Notes: generated by a model from the letters alone, not told the origin. Shown: positions 7,839-16,752, counted from the first letter of the stretch. The stretch: DNA of 64,000 nt from Melghirimyces profundicolus (GCF_003054245.1 NZ_QBKR01000017.1:1-64000); one strand, 5' to 3'. Translations and numbers: made by a program.

Positions 7839-8912
7839 ATGAGAGACATCCATATCCGTCAAGCGATCAAGGAAAAAAACGTCCGGTGGATCGACGTCCG
7901 ATCCCCCGGTGAATATGAGACCGCCACCGTACCCGGGGCGGTCAATATTCCTCTCTTTGACAATGAAGAACGGGCGCAAATCGGAACGGTCTACAAAAAA
8001 GAAGGGCGCGAAACAGCGGTTCGGCTGGGGATGGAAATCGTCTCGCCGAAAATCCCCCGACTGGTGGATACGGTCCTGTCTCATTCCATGGGACGGACTC
8101 CCTTGTTGTTCTGCTGGCGTGGAGGTATGCGCAGCCGCGCCCTGGCCACGTTTCTCGACTTGGCTCAGCACCCGGTGCTGCGGCTTGAGGGGGGCTACCG
8201 GTCCTACCGGGAATATGTGGTGGAACGGCTCTCCGACGAACCGTTGACATCCCGTATGATCGTGCTGCACGGTTTGACGGGAGTGGGGAAAACCGCTCTC
8301 CTGCACCGTCTGAAGGCCCTCGGCGCCCCGGTCCTGGACCTGGAAAGCCTGGCTGGACACCGTGGATCCGCCTTCGGCAGTCTCGGAGAATTACGGCCCC
8401 GCAACCAGCGTATGTTTGACTCTTATCTGCTCGAGCAGTTGGAAAGATACAAGGACGAACCCTACCTCTTTATGGAAGCCGAAAGCAAACGGATCGGCCG
8501 CGTCCATCTTCCGGATTTTCTGGAAAGGGCCAAAAAGGAAGGGATCCCCGTACTGGTGGAGGCCTCGGCGACCGTAAGGGTGAACCATATCCTGGACACC
8601 TACCTCGGGGAGTCCGGTAACCCCGAACGATTCCGGCAACAGTTGGCCGGTTCGATCCGCCGGATTGAACGCCGTCTCTCGCCGGATACGCGGAAAAATC
8701 TTTGGCAATGGATCGCAAAAGAGGAATACCGTCCTCTGGTACAGGCGCTGCTCAGGGAATATTACGATCCCCGTTACCGGCACAGCCTGGAACAATACGA
8801 AGGACGTTTCGCCCTTCGAATCCGGTCCGACGACCCGGATTCAGCAGCACGGAAACTGAGAGAATTCCACCGGCATCTGATCGGGGAAAAACCGGCAAAA
8901 ATCCTCCTTTAA
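7839..8912 (+). CDS. mnmH: tRNA 2-selenouridine synthase (geranyl/selenophosphate-dependent)
   Basis: This enzyme (357 aa, also called SelU or YbbB) replaces the sulfur of 2-thiouridine at the wobble position of Lys, Glu and Gln tRNAs with selenium, through a geranylated intermediate. The N-terminal rhodanese domain has the active-site Cys92 in FCWRGGMRSR. The C-terminal P-loop domain shows HGLTGVGKT (144-152). The length matches the family. The ATG at 7839 follows AGAAGGAGAG. The enzyme needs selenophosphate from SelD, which is not in this window. Its stop overlaps the stop of the convergent NUDIX gene by four bases. Confidence 0.95.
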   Translation: MRDIHIRQAIKEKNVRWIDVRSPGEYETATVPGAVNIPLFDNEERAQIGTVYKKEGRETAVRLGMEIVSPKIPRLVDTVLSHSMGRTPLLFCWRGGMRSRALATFLDLAQHPVLRLEGGYRSYREYVVERLSDEPLTSRMIVLHGLTGVGKTALLHRLKALGAPVLDLESLAGHRGSAFGSLGELRPRNQRMFDSYLLEQLERYKDEPYLFMEAESKRIGRVHLPDFLERAKKEGIPVLVEASATVRVNHILDTYLGESGNPERFRQQLAGSIRRIERRLSPDTRKNLWQWIAKEEYRPLVQALLREYYDPRYRHSLEQYEGRFALRIRSDDPDSAARKLREFHRHLIGEKPAKILL

Positions 8913-9382
8913 GAACCTGCCGGTTTTTCTTTCTCATACGGGGGCATAAAGTTGCGGACTGCCGGCTCTTTCCGGCCGGAGAGGGCATCCGTCAGCCGAA
9001 CCCTCATCCATCTCCATGTCACTTTCTTCAAGGCTTCCTCCTTGGAAAAAAAACCGGCTTCCACGGCTTCGTCGGTGGGACCTGGATCCCCCCCGAGGGC
9101 ACGACACAGAAACACCAGACTGACCACATGGAGCTTTTTTTTACCGACGGTTTTGTAGACCCCTGTCAGCCGCACCACTTCCGCATCCACCCCGGTCTCC
9201 TCCTTCACTTCCCGCACCACGGCCGACTGAAGTCCGTCAGCCAGTTCCACCACGCCACCGGGCGGCTCCCATCGGAAATTATCCGATCGGCGGATCAAGA
9301 GCACTTCTTCCGACGGGTTCAGCACCACCCCAGTGACAGCCACGTAATGCTGGGGGAACACGGGTTGCCTTCCTCCCTTCAT
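8909..9382 (-). CDS. NUDIX hydrolase
   Basis: A 157-aa NUDIX-family pyrophosphohydrolase, probably cleaving a nucleoside diphosphate derivative in the cytoplasm; the substrate cannot be told from sequence. The NUDIX box runs GGVVELADG...REVKEETGVD at about 42-66. The usual GE pair in GGxxExGE is AD here, while the metal-binding REVKEE is intact. The ATG at 9382 is preceded by AAAGGA. The gene converges on mnmH with a 4-base overlap of the two stop regions. Confidence 0.85.
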   Translation of the reverse strand: MKGGRQPVFPQHYVAVTGVVLNPSEEVLLIRRSDNFRWEPPGGVVELADGLQSAVVREVKEETGVDAEVVRLTGVYKTVGKKKLHVVSLVFLCRALGGDPGPTDEAVEAGFFSKEEALKKVTWRWMRVRLTDALSGRKEPAVRNFMPPYEKEKPAGS

Positions 9383-9524
9383 CGGTTCCCGACCCGGTTC
9401 CTTTTCAGGAAAGGCTCTGGAGGGAAAACGGAATCCTCTCCCCTTCCAACACCTTACGCTCCCGGTTTTGACATATGAACAGGATCACCCGGCGTTCCGG
9501 CACCAGCTTCCCGAAAATCCCAAG

Positions 9525-9605
9525 AAGCGTTGTGATGAATGTTCGTTTCGAGAAACGCCGGAGCGGCTTTGGGTAAATGCTGGCCGCTCACTTTTTCCAA
9601 CGCTT
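9525..9605 (+). mobile_element. Short complete copy (81 bp) of the dispersed MITE-like element
   Basis: It begins AAGCGTTGTGATG and ends CCAACGCTT. It is flanked on both sides by the 4-bp direct repeat CAAG (9521-9524 and 9606-9609), which marks an insertion. Only about 30 bases of the left end and 50 of the right end of the long form are present, including GGAGCGGCTTTGGGTAAATG. It looks like an internally deleted derivative of the 308-bp copy at 44476. Confidence 0.85.
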
Positions 9606-9888
9606 CAAGAGATCTTCGGAGACGCCTCCCATCAAAACTGGTTCCGACCGATCATCCAGAATCATCGGCAGAGGGACATTTCCCTGCCCGGAAAAAACCG
9701 AACAACCAATATGCTACTTGAAGCGTTGTGATTGATGGTCAGGCTCAGAAGAAGGGAAGCGTTAACAGCGACTTTGCTGTATAAAAGTGAAAGGCTTCAT
9801 CAGGCACCTCGTTCGGGGAGCGGGGGTATGTTCTCACCCTTTTTATCGCAGACTGGTAGCAAGAACTCTGTCAAAAGGAGATTCGGGA
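9606..9888. other. Spacer with a partial repeat copy, no gene seen
   Basis: The short frames here carry no ribosome binding site. The region holds a second element fragment at 9721-9780 and the likely promoter of the secreted protein gene at 9889. Confidence 0.4.
9721..9780 (+). mobile_element. Left-end fragment of the MITE-like element
   Basis: It starts AAGCGTTGTGATTGATG and keeps the internal GGGAAGCGTTAACAGCGACT, which matches the left arm of the copy at 44476 with substitutions and small deletions. No right end follows, so it is a decayed remnant. Confidence 0.65.
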
Positions 9889-10383
9889 ATGAACGTATCA
9901 CGTTGGTTCCTCTGTATTCTTGTGCTTTTGGTGATCCCCTTCCTGACTTCCGTTCTCCTCGGTCGGGCGGATGCCCGCCCCGAAGCCATACCCCCGGCCA
10001 AGATCTCCCGGGTGGAAGGGTATCGCGTCATCGCCGGGAAAAAAACGCCGATCCGGATCAACCGAGCCATGCAGACCGAGCTGGAACGGGTGCTCGATGG
10101 GGTCCGACAGATGGCCGGGGTACGCTTCGACCTCCCGGAACGTTATGTGCTGTTTCACCTTCCCAGTCCGGCAGTGCTCCCTCTTACGCCGATCGGTCAC
10201 CCGGTGAAAGAAGTGATTGTCACTCCCGCCCCTTCTTTATGGGAACCACCGCAGCTCCTGATTAAAAACCGTCAGAACCGGTGGGTGGTGTACAAGACCC
10301 AACGTTCTCTCCACCTGTTGGTGGACCAGGTGAATATCCCGGTTCCTCAGCCGGGAAAACAGCCGACATTCCGGACCCATTGA
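9889..10383 (+). CDS. Putative exported or membrane-anchored protein, unknown function
   Basis: The protein (164 aa) opens with an N-terminal hydrophobic segment (WFLCILVLLVIPFLTSVLLG, about 6-25), either a signal peptide or an anchor, then a soluble domain with many basic residues and no motif I recognise. The ATG at 9889 follows AAAAGGAG; the longer frame to 9787 starts inside degenerate repeat sequence and is not supported. The gene stands alone between repeat fragments and a terminator. Confidence 0.75.
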   Translation: MNVSRWFLCILVLLVIPFLTSVLLGRADARPEAIPPAKISRVEGYRVIAGKKTPIRINRAMQTELERVLDGVRQMAGVRFDLPERYVLFHLPSPAVLPLTPIGHPVKEVIVTPAPSLWEPPQLLIKNRQNRWVVYKTQRSLHLLVDQVNIPVPQPGKQPTFRTH

Positions 10384-10389
10384 AAAAGG

Positions 10390-10416
10390 CGGCCCGCGAT
10401 CCGGGTCGTTTTTTTA
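10390..10416 (+). terminator. Rho-independent terminator
   Basis: A 7-bp stem CGGCCCG/CGGGTCG (one G-U pair) is followed by seven T, just after the stop of the gene at 9889. Confidence 0.75.
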
Positions 10417-10468
10417 TCCGGTGAACCATGTTATAACATGCGGTCGGATCCATTCCGTGACAACCGCT

Positions 10469-10843
10469 TCAAAGGGCGATCGTCACCGCTTCTTTCGGCA
10501 AACGGTGCCAGCCTTCCGGAAGGAAGCTTCCCCCGACGGAAACCCCCAGCCACACTGTTTCCCCTTGCCCGAAATATTCCCGGAATATGGTCCACATCTC
10601 GTCTTCCCACACGATGCCCTCGCATACCGTTTCTCCCGAACCGGAACAAACCGTGACGCGAAGGTCGCCTCCAGGCTCCGGATCGATCCGGGTCAGGAGG
10701 GAACCGGCAGTTTCGGAAAGCCAACGGGCGGCGCCCTTGGCTTCTTCTTCCCTCTCAAAATTCAGGGCCACAAACGGATCGGGTTGCTGCTCTTCCTGTT
10801 CGTAACCGCCGACAAAGAGAACGGCGGAAGGAAAACGAATCAC
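10469..10843 (-). CDS. Hypothetical protein
   Basis: This acidic soluble protein of about 124 aa has no motif I recognise. A GGGGAGGG ribosome binding site lies directly against the ATG at 10849, leaving no spacing, but six bases before the in-frame GTG at 10843, so GTG is the likelier start. The gene is monocistronic, between the terminator at 10390-10416 and the greA terminator region. Confidence 0.6.
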   Translation of the reverse strand: MIRFPSAVLFVGGYEQEEQQPDPFVALNFEREEEAKGAARWLSETAGSLLTRIDPEPGGDLRVTVCSGSGETVCEGIVWEDEMWTIFREYFGQGETVWLGVSVGGSFLPEGWHRLPKEAVTIAL

Positions 10844-10934
10844 GGACATCCCTCCCCAACAGATTCTCTTTCAGAATAACACAGATCTTCCCTCCTGCGG
10901 CGAACCGATGGACGTCTGGCCTTCCCGGATATGA

Positions 10935-10968
10935 CAAAGGCTGCCACGCCCGTGACGTGACAGCCTGT
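10935..10968 (-). terminator. Terminator candidate of greA
   Basis: The hairpin AGGCTGTCACG/CGTGGCAGCCT (minus strand) has one mismatch and a short T-rich tail, ten bases past the greA stop. Confidence 0.6.
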
Positions 10969-10977
10969 CTCTTGTGC

Positions 10978-11454
10978 TCAATGAATGGATACAATTTTAA
11001 ATTCAATGGTCCCGGAAGGAGCCGGAACCTTGACGATTTCCCCTTCCCGCTTTCCGATCAGCTCGGCGCCGATAGGGGATTCGTTGGAAATTTTTCCGGA
11101 TACCGGATCCGACTCGGCGCTTCCCACGATGATATAAGTCTCCTGGTCCCCGTCGGGCATCTCCTGAATGGTCACCTTGGTTCCGACGCTGACGAAGTTT
11201 TTGTTCTGTGTGTCTTGATCGATGATTTTAGCGTTCCGAATCATGTTTTCGAGCGTCACGATCCGGGATTCCACAAAGGCCTGTTCCTCTTTGGCTGCGT
11301 CATATTCGGCATTTTCGCTTAAGTCCCCCTGGGCGATCGCTTCCTTCAACCGGTTGGCCACTTCCTGGCGCTTTTTTGTTTTGAAAAGCTCCAGTTCTTC
11401 TTTGACCTTGGCCAGACCCTCTTCGGTCAGAAGCACTTCTTTTTTCTGCACCAT
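10978..11454 (-). CDS. greA: Transcription elongation factor GreA
   Basis: The protein (158 aa) enters the RNA polymerase secondary channel and stimulates cleavage of backtracked transcripts. The N-terminal antiparallel coiled coil (about 1-78) carries the tip motif GDLSENAEYDAAKEEQ with the catalytic acidic pair (Asp44 and Glu47). The C-terminal FKBP-like domain ends SGTIEFKIV. Length is normal. The ATG at 11454 has AAGGAGG; the frame continues upstream to 11499 without support. The gene appears to be its own transcription unit. Confidence 0.97.
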   Translation of the reverse strand: MVQKKEVLLTEEGLAKVKEELELFKTKKRQEVANRLKEAIAQGDLSENAEYDAAKEEQAFVESRIVTLENMIRNAKIIDQDTQNKNFVSVGTKVTIQEMPDGDQETYIIVGSAESDPVSGKISNESPIGAELIGKREGEIVKVPAPSGTIEFKIVSIH

Positions 11455-11762
11455 ACCGATTCCTCCTTGAGAAGACAAACGGGTTGATTCATTTTCCATT
11501 TTGTATTGAATGCCCTTTCACAGCGAGAACCGCAACAAAGGGAAACATCCGATTTCAATGATTGTATGCGGCGGGAAGCCTTTCAACACCCGTTGTTTGG
11601 CGGAAAGCCTTTGTGTCGGTTCAAACCCGTTTGTGTTCATAACGTCAACAGTCCGGGAAGAGACTGAATGATATATTATCACAAATCCTTCCACCGTAAA
11701 AGTGACCTTCCGCCTGCCGGCCGCACGGATGGGGTATAATGGTCGGGAAAGGAGCGGAGAAA
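11455..11762. other. Divergent intergenic region greA / CPBP protease
   Basis: No gene is seen. A TATAAT at 11735-11740, followed by AAAGGAGCGG, serves the gene at 11763 and rules out the ATG at 11739, which overlaps the -10. The greA promoter must also lie here but is not obvious. Confidence 0.45.
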
Positions 11763-12584
11763 ATGAGATGGTTCATGTTGGGTGCCAAAATCACCTTCAC
11801 CTTTCTGATGGCGTTTGCGGCACTTTTCTTTTTCAGTTTGTTGCTCGCTCCCTTTTTTTCTCCCGATGAGTTCGATTTCCCCTATATTATGGCTCAAAAC
11901 ATGGCCTTTGTCCTCGCGGCCTATGTATCCTGGAGACGATTCGAAAAAAAACCGGCTTCGCGACTGGGGTTCCAAAGCCACCGACCCGTGCGGGATTTTG
12001 TGCATGGAAGTTTGCTCGGCATCACACTGATCGGCGGCTTGTTTCTGCTGCTGTGGATGACACCGTGGATGAAACTGACAGGGATCCGGGGAGCCGGAGT
12101 GCTCATTCCCGCTCTGTACTCGGCCGCCCTGTTCCTGATCGTGGCAGCGGGGGAAGAAGTGTTCACCCGCGGTTACCTCCAAACACTGATAACCGAACGG
12201 TTGGGCGTCGGGTGGGGGATTTCCGCCACCTCCCTCATCTTTTCCGCCCTTCATTCACAAAATCCCGCTCTCAGCGCAATCCCCGTGGTCAACCTTTTTT
12301 TGGCGGGAGTTTTGCTGGGGTTTGCCCGGTGGGTGACCGGCAGTCTGTGGCTGCCCATGGGGCTTCATTTCACCTGGAATTGGACACAGGATATGCTCTC
12401 TCTCCCCGTTTCCGGACTCCGCGTGACACCGGCTCCGTTTATTACAGCGGCGGAGACGGGGCCGAACTGGCTCACCGGCGGCGCCTTCGGTTTGGAAGGC
12501 GGAGTCGCCGTCACCGTCGCCCTGGCCGGTGGAATCCTCTGGCTGTACGGCCGACATCATTCATTCGGGTGGAACACGCGTTGA
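11763..12584 (+). CDS. CPBP-family intramembrane metalloprotease
   Basis: This is a 273-aa polytopic membrane protein of the CPBP/Abi (CAAX-protease-like) family. The conserved motifs are present: GEEVFTRGYL (Glu-Glu and Arg), FSALHSQNP (His) and HFTWNW (His, Asn) in the later helices. Members process prenylated or membrane proteins; in Firmicutes some give bacteriocin self-protection, but the substrate here is unknown. The start at 11763 is fixed by AAAGGAGCGG. The gene runs 24 bases into the convergent dehydrogenase gene. Confidence 0.9.
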   Translation: MRWFMLGAKITFTFLMAFAALFFFSLLLAPFFSPDEFDFPYIMAQNMAFVLAAYVSWRRFEKKPASRLGFQSHRPVRDFVHGSLLGITLIGGLFLLLWMTPWMKLTGIRGAGVLIPALYSAALFLIVAAGEEVFTRGYLQTLITERLGVGWGISATSLIFSALHSQNPALSAIPVVNLFLAGVLLGFARWVTGSLWLPMGLHFTWNWTQDMLSLPVSGLRVTPAPFITAAETGPNWLTGGAFGLEGGVAVTVALAGGILWLYGRHHSFGWNTR

Positions 12585-13538
12585 GGAGCCCTCGCCGAGG
12601 AGCTCCGCGACGATGTTTTCAGCCGCCCGCCTGGCCATTTGTCCCCGGGTTTCCCGTGTGGCACTCCCCAGATGGGGAGCCAGCACGGCGTTCGGAAGTT
12701 GTTTCAAACCCGGGGAAAGACGGGGTTCGTCCTCATACACATCCAGGCCCGCCCCGGCGATCTCCCCGGCTTTCAGAGCTTCCACCAACGCCTTTTCATC
12801 CACCAGCCCGCCCCGAGCGGTGTTAATGAGAAACGCCGTTTCTTTCATCAGGGAAAGTTCTTCCCGACCGATCAGGTGGCGGGTCTTTCGAGTGTACGGG
12901 GCATGCAGGGAAACAAAGTCCGCTTCCCTGAGAAGCTCCCGGAAGGGGAGATACCGGATCCCCAGTCTGTTTTCCTCCTTCGGATCTTTCCGCCTCCGGG
13001 AAAAGTAAACGACTTTCATGTCGAACCCGCGGGCCCGTTTGGCCACCGCACGGCCGATCCGTCCCATTCCCACGATTCCCAGGGTGGAGCCGGTCACTTC
13101 CTTCCCCAGATGAAACATGGGGGCCCATTCTTTCCAACCGCCGGCCCGGTTCAAACGATCCCCCTCCGTCACCCGCCGTGCCGCATCCATCAGGAGGGCC
13201 CAAGCGAGATCGGCCGTGGCATCCGTCAGCACGCCCGGAGTGTTGGTGACGGCGATGCCTCTCCGGTATGCTTCTCCCACATCGATGTTGTCATACCCCA
13301 CGGCATAATTGCTGATCACTTTCAGCCCAGGGGCCGCATCCATGACTTCCCCGTCCACCCGATCGGTCAACATGGAAAGCAGTCCGTCCATTCCGGGAAT
13401 CAGGGCCAGCAGCTCTTCCCGCTTCAACATGCGGTCTTCGGCTCCCACCGTGACCTCACAATGCTCTCTCAGTATATCCATCCCCTCGGCAGGAATTTCC
13501 CGGCTGACCAACACTTTGGGGCGAATGTTTTCTTTCAA
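12561..13538 (-). CDS. D-2-hydroxyacid dehydrogenase (glyoxylate/hydroxypyruvate reductase type)
   Basis: This NAD(P)H-dependent enzyme (325 aa) reduces a 2-ketoacid such as glyoxylate or hydroxypyruvate in the cytoplasm. The Rossmann signature GIVGMGRIG lies near 152-160. Catalytic residues are recognisable as Arg in NTARGGLVDE, Glu in DVYEDEP and His in APHLGSAT. The N-terminal catalytic segment contains SNYAVGYDNID. It starts at a TTG (13538) behind GGAGGCG. Its last 24 bases overlap the end of the convergent CPBP gene. The precise substrate cannot be fixed from sequence. Confidence 0.92.
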   Translation of the reverse strand: MKENIRPKVLVSREIPAEGMDILREHCEVTVGAEDRMLKREELLALIPGMDGLLSMLTDRVDGEVMDAAPGLKVISNYAVGYDNIDVGEAYRRGIAVTNTPGVLTDATADLAWALLMDAARRVTEGDRLNRAGGWKEWAPMFHLGKEVTGSTLGIVGMGRIGRAVAKRARGFDMKVVYFSRRRKDPKEENRLGIRYLPFRELLREADFVSLHAPYTRKTRHLIGREELSLMKETAFLINTARGGLVDEKALVEALKAGEIAGAGLDVYEDEPRLSPGLKQLPNAVLAPHLGSATRETRGQMARRAAENIVAELLGEGSSTRVPPE

Positions 13539-13662
13539 GATGTCGCCTCCCCATTCTACTTCTTAAGCCCGATCCGGGCAGGAACGTTCGGTTCCGGACT
13601 TTTGATCCCTGTGTCGTTCCCGATGTGCCTTCTCCACCTTTACGATTCGCTTTTCCGACCGT

Positions 13663-14877
13663 TTATTCCTGCTCCAGAAGGGGAACCCGCCGAATGGCGA
13701 GCCAGGCGAACAGTTGGACAAAACCGACCGGCATCAGCAACCATCTGAGCTGAATCAGGTCGGGAATCAACCGGATCCACCACAGGAACACGACCACGCT
13801 CAACACACGTCCAACATTCAGAGCCAGCTCCCGTGCGACCACATATTCCACCCTCAGCCGGGCTGTATCCTGGTTCTCGCCGATCACGTCAAATACGGCG
13901 GAGGTCAATGGCACCATATAGACCGGGTAAAAAAGGGCGGCTCCCACCCCCAGCACCACCAACGTCCAAGTGTTGATATCCCAGATGAGAGGTACAACCA
14001 CAATCCCCAGCATCGACGCCCCCAGGAGAATGCTCTCGTCCCGCCAAGACAAACGCATGCAACGACCCACCACAAAGTAGGAAATCAGAGCAACGATCGA
14101 AGCCGCGGTGAGATAACCGCCGAGAGCCAATTCGTTCCCGGTGCTCACAAAAATCAGCAGGCTGACCAGAAATGCAAACAAACCCTCCCGAGCCCCCTGC
14201 GCCACCATCGCCAGGTTCACCCAGTACCAGTGGTTGCCCCTTTGGAGAGCCAGCCGGAGAATCTCTCTCAGCCGGTACTCTCCGCGGGCGTTGCGCCGCT
14301 TTAAAAGAAAGCTGACCACGACAGCCGCCATGAACACAGCCAAGGAGAAAGCAAAGATAATGCGGTAACCGGTGAAATGATCCACACGGGTGATGATCCA
14401 GCCCGAGATGACCGGGGCCAAAATGCCGGCACCGGAGGTGAGCAGTCCATTGATGCCGTTGTAGATATCCCGGTTGTACCGCTCGGTGATCTCAAAATAC
14501 AGCACGTTGTAGGACAGCCAGAAAAAACCGGCTCCCACCCCCAAAAACATACCCAACAGAAAAACCAGATCCACGGAACGCGGCCCCAGGAGAAGAACGG
14601 CTAAATAAAAAAGAGCCTGCAATGCCACCCCGATCCGAATCGCGATTACCCGGTCCACCTGTTTGGAAAGGCGTCCGGCCAGGACAAAGGTGACGGCCAT
14701 CGCCAGATAGTTGGCCAAATTGAACCGGCCGATCACCGCAAAATCCTGTTTCAGTTTCCAGAGATAGACGTTGACAAAGGTGTTGGACATCGCGGTGGAG
14801 ACGGCAAACAACCCGCTGATGATCAAGAGCAGCCATGCCGGGCGGTCCAATCGGTTGGTTTCTCCAAATAAGCTCAT
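13663..14877 (-). CDS. MFS-type transporter
   Basis: A major facilitator superfamily carrier (404 aa) with about twelve predicted membrane helices. The first helix region is WLLLIISGLFAVSTAMSN and the loop 2-3 basic motif GRLSKQVDRV is present. It resembles the YkuC/YqgE-like group of Bacillus uncharacterised MFS proteins (weak impression). The ATG at 14877 has GGTGAGG upstream; the frame to 14904 is not supported. It faces the same way as the rhomboid and psd genes, about 65 bases downstream, but no shared function is evident. Confidence 0.85.
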   Translation of the reverse strand: MSLFGETNRLDRPAWLLLIISGLFAVSTAMSNTFVNVYLWKLKQDFAVIGRFNLANYLAMAVTFVLAGRLSKQVDRVIAIRIGVALQALFYLAVLLLGPRSVDLVFLLGMFLGVGAGFFWLSYNVLYFEITERYNRDIYNGINGLLTSGAGILAPVISGWIITRVDHFTGYRIIFAFSLAVFMAAVVVSFLLKRRNARGEYRLREILRLALQRGNHWYWVNLAMVAQGAREGLFAFLVSLLIFVSTGNELALGGYLTAASIVALISYFVVGRCMRLSWRDESILLGASMLGIVVVPLIWDINTWTLVVLGVGAALFYPVYMVPLTSAVFDVIGENQDTARLRVEYVVARELALNVGRVLSVVVFLWWIRLIPDLIQLRWLLMPVGFVQLFAWLAIRRVPLLEQE

Positions 14878-14943
14878 TGACCTCACCAGGCATAGCTTAA
14901 CCAAACCCCGCAGGATTTACGATGACGGAAAGAGGTAAAAACT

Positions 14944-15546
14944 TCAGCTTCCCCTTTTCAACCGGAGCAACGGACCCGCCAGCAACAGCCCCGATACCAA
15001 CCCCCCGAGATGGGCGACCAGATTGATAGAGGGATCCATGAAGCTGAGGATCAGATTGATTCCCAACAAAGCCAGCAGCCCTTTTCCCGTCTCCGGATCC
15101 ATCGAACCTTTTCGGAAAAGATACAGATAGATGTAAACCCCGAAAAGACCGTAGAGGGAACCGGAAGCCCCGGCGCTGATTCCCGAAAAATCGGAGTATA
15201 CGGTGGCCAAGTTGCCGCACACACCGGTCATGAGATAAAAAAACAAAAACCGCCAGCGGCCGAACAACCATTCCAGCTGGGGACCCAGGATGTACAGGAA
15301 AAAGCTGTTGAATAAAAAATGGACAATACCGATATGCAAAAAGATGGGCACCACCAGACGCCACCATTCCCCGGAGTGGAACAGCGCCTTTTCCAACGCA
15401 CCGAAACGCAGCAAAACAAGGGAATCGTGGGAACCTCCACTGAAGGTCATTAAAAGAAAAAGCAGCGTTTGCAGGACCAGGATGCCGGTAATCACCGGAA
15501 AATACGATTTAAATCGCCGAAAAGGCAACCGGGTGTGTTGAAACAA
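14944..15546 (-). CDS. Rhomboid-family intramembrane serine protease
   Basis: This 200-aa membrane protein has six predicted helices. The rhomboid dyad is visible: Ser in SAGASGSLYG (GxSG) and His in VAHLGGLVSG. The HN-type motif of helix 2 appears as HIGIVHFLFNSFFLY. The longest frame extends to 15798 through the end of psd, but a ribosome binding site (AAGAAGGGG) eight bases before a TTG at 15546 gives a start just after the psd stop. The two genes are 20 bases apart and probably co-transcribed. The substrate is unknown. Confidence 0.88.
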   Translation of the reverse strand: MFQHTRLPFRRFKSYFPVITGILVLQTLLFLLMTFSGGSHDSLVLLRFGALEKALFHSGEWWRLVVPIFLHIGIVHFLFNSFFLYILGPQLEWLFGRWRFLFFYLMTGVCGNLATVYSDFSGISAGASGSLYGLFGVYIYLYLFRKGSMDPETGKGLLALLGINLILSFMDPSINLVAHLGGLVSGLLLAGPLLRLKRGS

Positions 15547-15565
15547 AACGCGATCCCCTTCTTTC

Positions 15566-16423
15566 TCAATTCGTCTTCCCGGAAAGAATCCGGGCGATCG
15601 GCTGTCCCATCCGGACCCGGGTTCCAGGGGAAAGTTCACCGATCCATTCCGTTTTCCCGGGTTCCAAAAGCAATATGACCGTCGATCCGAACTCAAAGCG
15701 CCCCAGTTCCTGCCCTTTTTCCAGTTCATTCGATTCGGGATAAATCCGGGTGACCATCCGACGTTTTCCCGGGTGGTTCGTGGTGATTTCCGGATCATAA
15801 ACCACCCGGATGCTGCCTACATTGGTCGCCCCCACCTTGACCAGGGCCACTTTCCCCGCCGGGCTGTCGAGATACGTGATCAGCCGCTCGTTTCTGGCAA
15901 ACAGTCCCCGGACACGCTTGACCCCCAGAGCATTGACCGGAAAAAGGCTTCCCGGAATATAAGTGAGACCCTTCACCTTTCCTGTAACCGGTGTGTGGAT
16001 CCGATGATAATCCCGGGGGCTGAGATAGAGGGTGATAAAACGGCCCCCTGAAAAAAGGCGGACTTTTTCCTCATCTCCCCCGAGCAGCGCCTCCAACGTG
16101 TACGTAACCCCCTTGGCTTGGAGAAGCGTCCCGTCGCTGACGGTACCGCACTGGGAAACCATACCGTCCACGGGGCTGACGATGAAATCAGGATCCGGAT
16201 TCACCGGTCGTGCCCCTTCCTTCAAACCCCGGACAAAAAAATCGAGCAGGGTCGGATAGTCGGAGACCGGCTTTTCCACTTGGGTCAGATCCACATCGAA
16301 GCGGCGGATGAAATAGGGGATCAGGCGACGGCTGAAGGGGGAACGTGCAAACCGCCCCATCCAGCGGGAGATCGTATTTTTCGGCATGCAGTTGAGAATC
16401 GCCATTAAGATTCTTTCCTTCAT
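15566..16423 (-). CDS. psd: Phosphatidylserine decarboxylase proenzyme
   Basis: This pyruvoyl enzyme (285 aa) converts phosphatidylserine to phosphatidylethanolamine at the membrane. The self-cleavage motif is FGSTVILL near residue 246; cleavage between Gly and Ser would generate the pyruvoyl group. Other conserved blocks are SPVDG (about 88-92) and LSPRDYHRIHTP (about 133-144, with the His of the charge relay). The ATG at 16423 is preceded by GGAGG. A rhomboid protease gene follows 20 bases later. No phosphatidylserine synthase gene lies next to it. Confidence 0.96.
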   Translation of the reverse strand: MKERILMAILNCMPKNTISRWMGRFARSPFSRRLIPYFIRRFDVDLTQVEKPVSDYPTLLDFFVRGLKEGARPVNPDPDFIVSPVDGMVSQCGTVSDGTLLQAKGVTYTLEALLGGDEEKVRLFSGGRFITLYLSPRDYHRIHTPVTGKVKGLTYIPGSLFPVNALGVKRVRGLFARNERLITYLDSPAGKVALVKVGATNVGSIRVVYDPEITTNHPGKRRMVTRIYPESNELEKGQELGRFEFGSTVILLLEPGKTEWIGELSPGTRVRMGQPIARILSGKTN

Positions 16424-16470
16424 GGTGCCTCCTTAGGCAATAAATGTTTCTATATCCAACGAGTGAATCC

Positions 16471-16496
16471 CCTGTTTCGGGATACAATACTTAGCA
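16471..16496 (+). promoter_or_regulatory. Possible sigma-G-type promoter of the gamma-SASP gene
   Basis: GTGAATC followed about 15 bases later by TACAATACTT resembles forespore sigma-G promoters (TGAATA-N-CATACTA). The match is loose, but the gene is expected to be forespore-specific. Confidence 0.35.
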
Positions 16497-16510
16497 CGGA
16501 GGTGATACAA

Positions 16511-16702
16511 ATGGCTTACCAACCCAAAGGCGCTGCTAAAACCAACGCCCAACAAGTGCGCCAGAAAAACCAACAGGCCGCCCAGGGCTACCAGCAACAA
16601 CAGCAACAATTCGGCACTGAGTTTGCTACCGAGACGAACGCCCAACAAGTTCGTCAACAGAACCAGCAATCTCAAGCCCGCAAAAACCAAAACCAACAGT
16701 AA
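16511..16702 (+). CDS. sspE: Gamma-type small acid-soluble spore protein
   Basis: This very Gln/Asn-rich 63-aa spore storage protein is degraded to amino acids by GPR protease at germination. It contains the family's internal duplication: TNAQQVRQKNQQ (about 10-21) recurs as TNAQQVRQQNQQ (about 42-53), separated by a Gln run and a FGTEFATE segment of the kind GPR cleaves. The ATG at 16511 follows GGAGGTG. A strong terminator follows immediately. Gamma-type proteins are restricted to Bacillales-type spore formers, so this gene helps place the organism. Confidence 0.93.
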   Translation: MAYQPKGAAKTNAQQVRQKNQQAAQGYQQQQQQFGTEFATETNAQQVRQQNQQSQARKNQNQQ

Positions 16703-16716
16703 CATCCCGATAACGG

Positions 16717-16752
16717 ATCCCATTCTGCCTCAGGCAGAATGGGATTTTTTTA
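16717..16752. terminator. Terminator of the gamma-SASP gene
   Basis: A 13-bp perfect stem around a TCA loop, with seven T on the plus strand. It runs into the stop codon of the convergent DUF502 gene. Confidence 0.9.
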
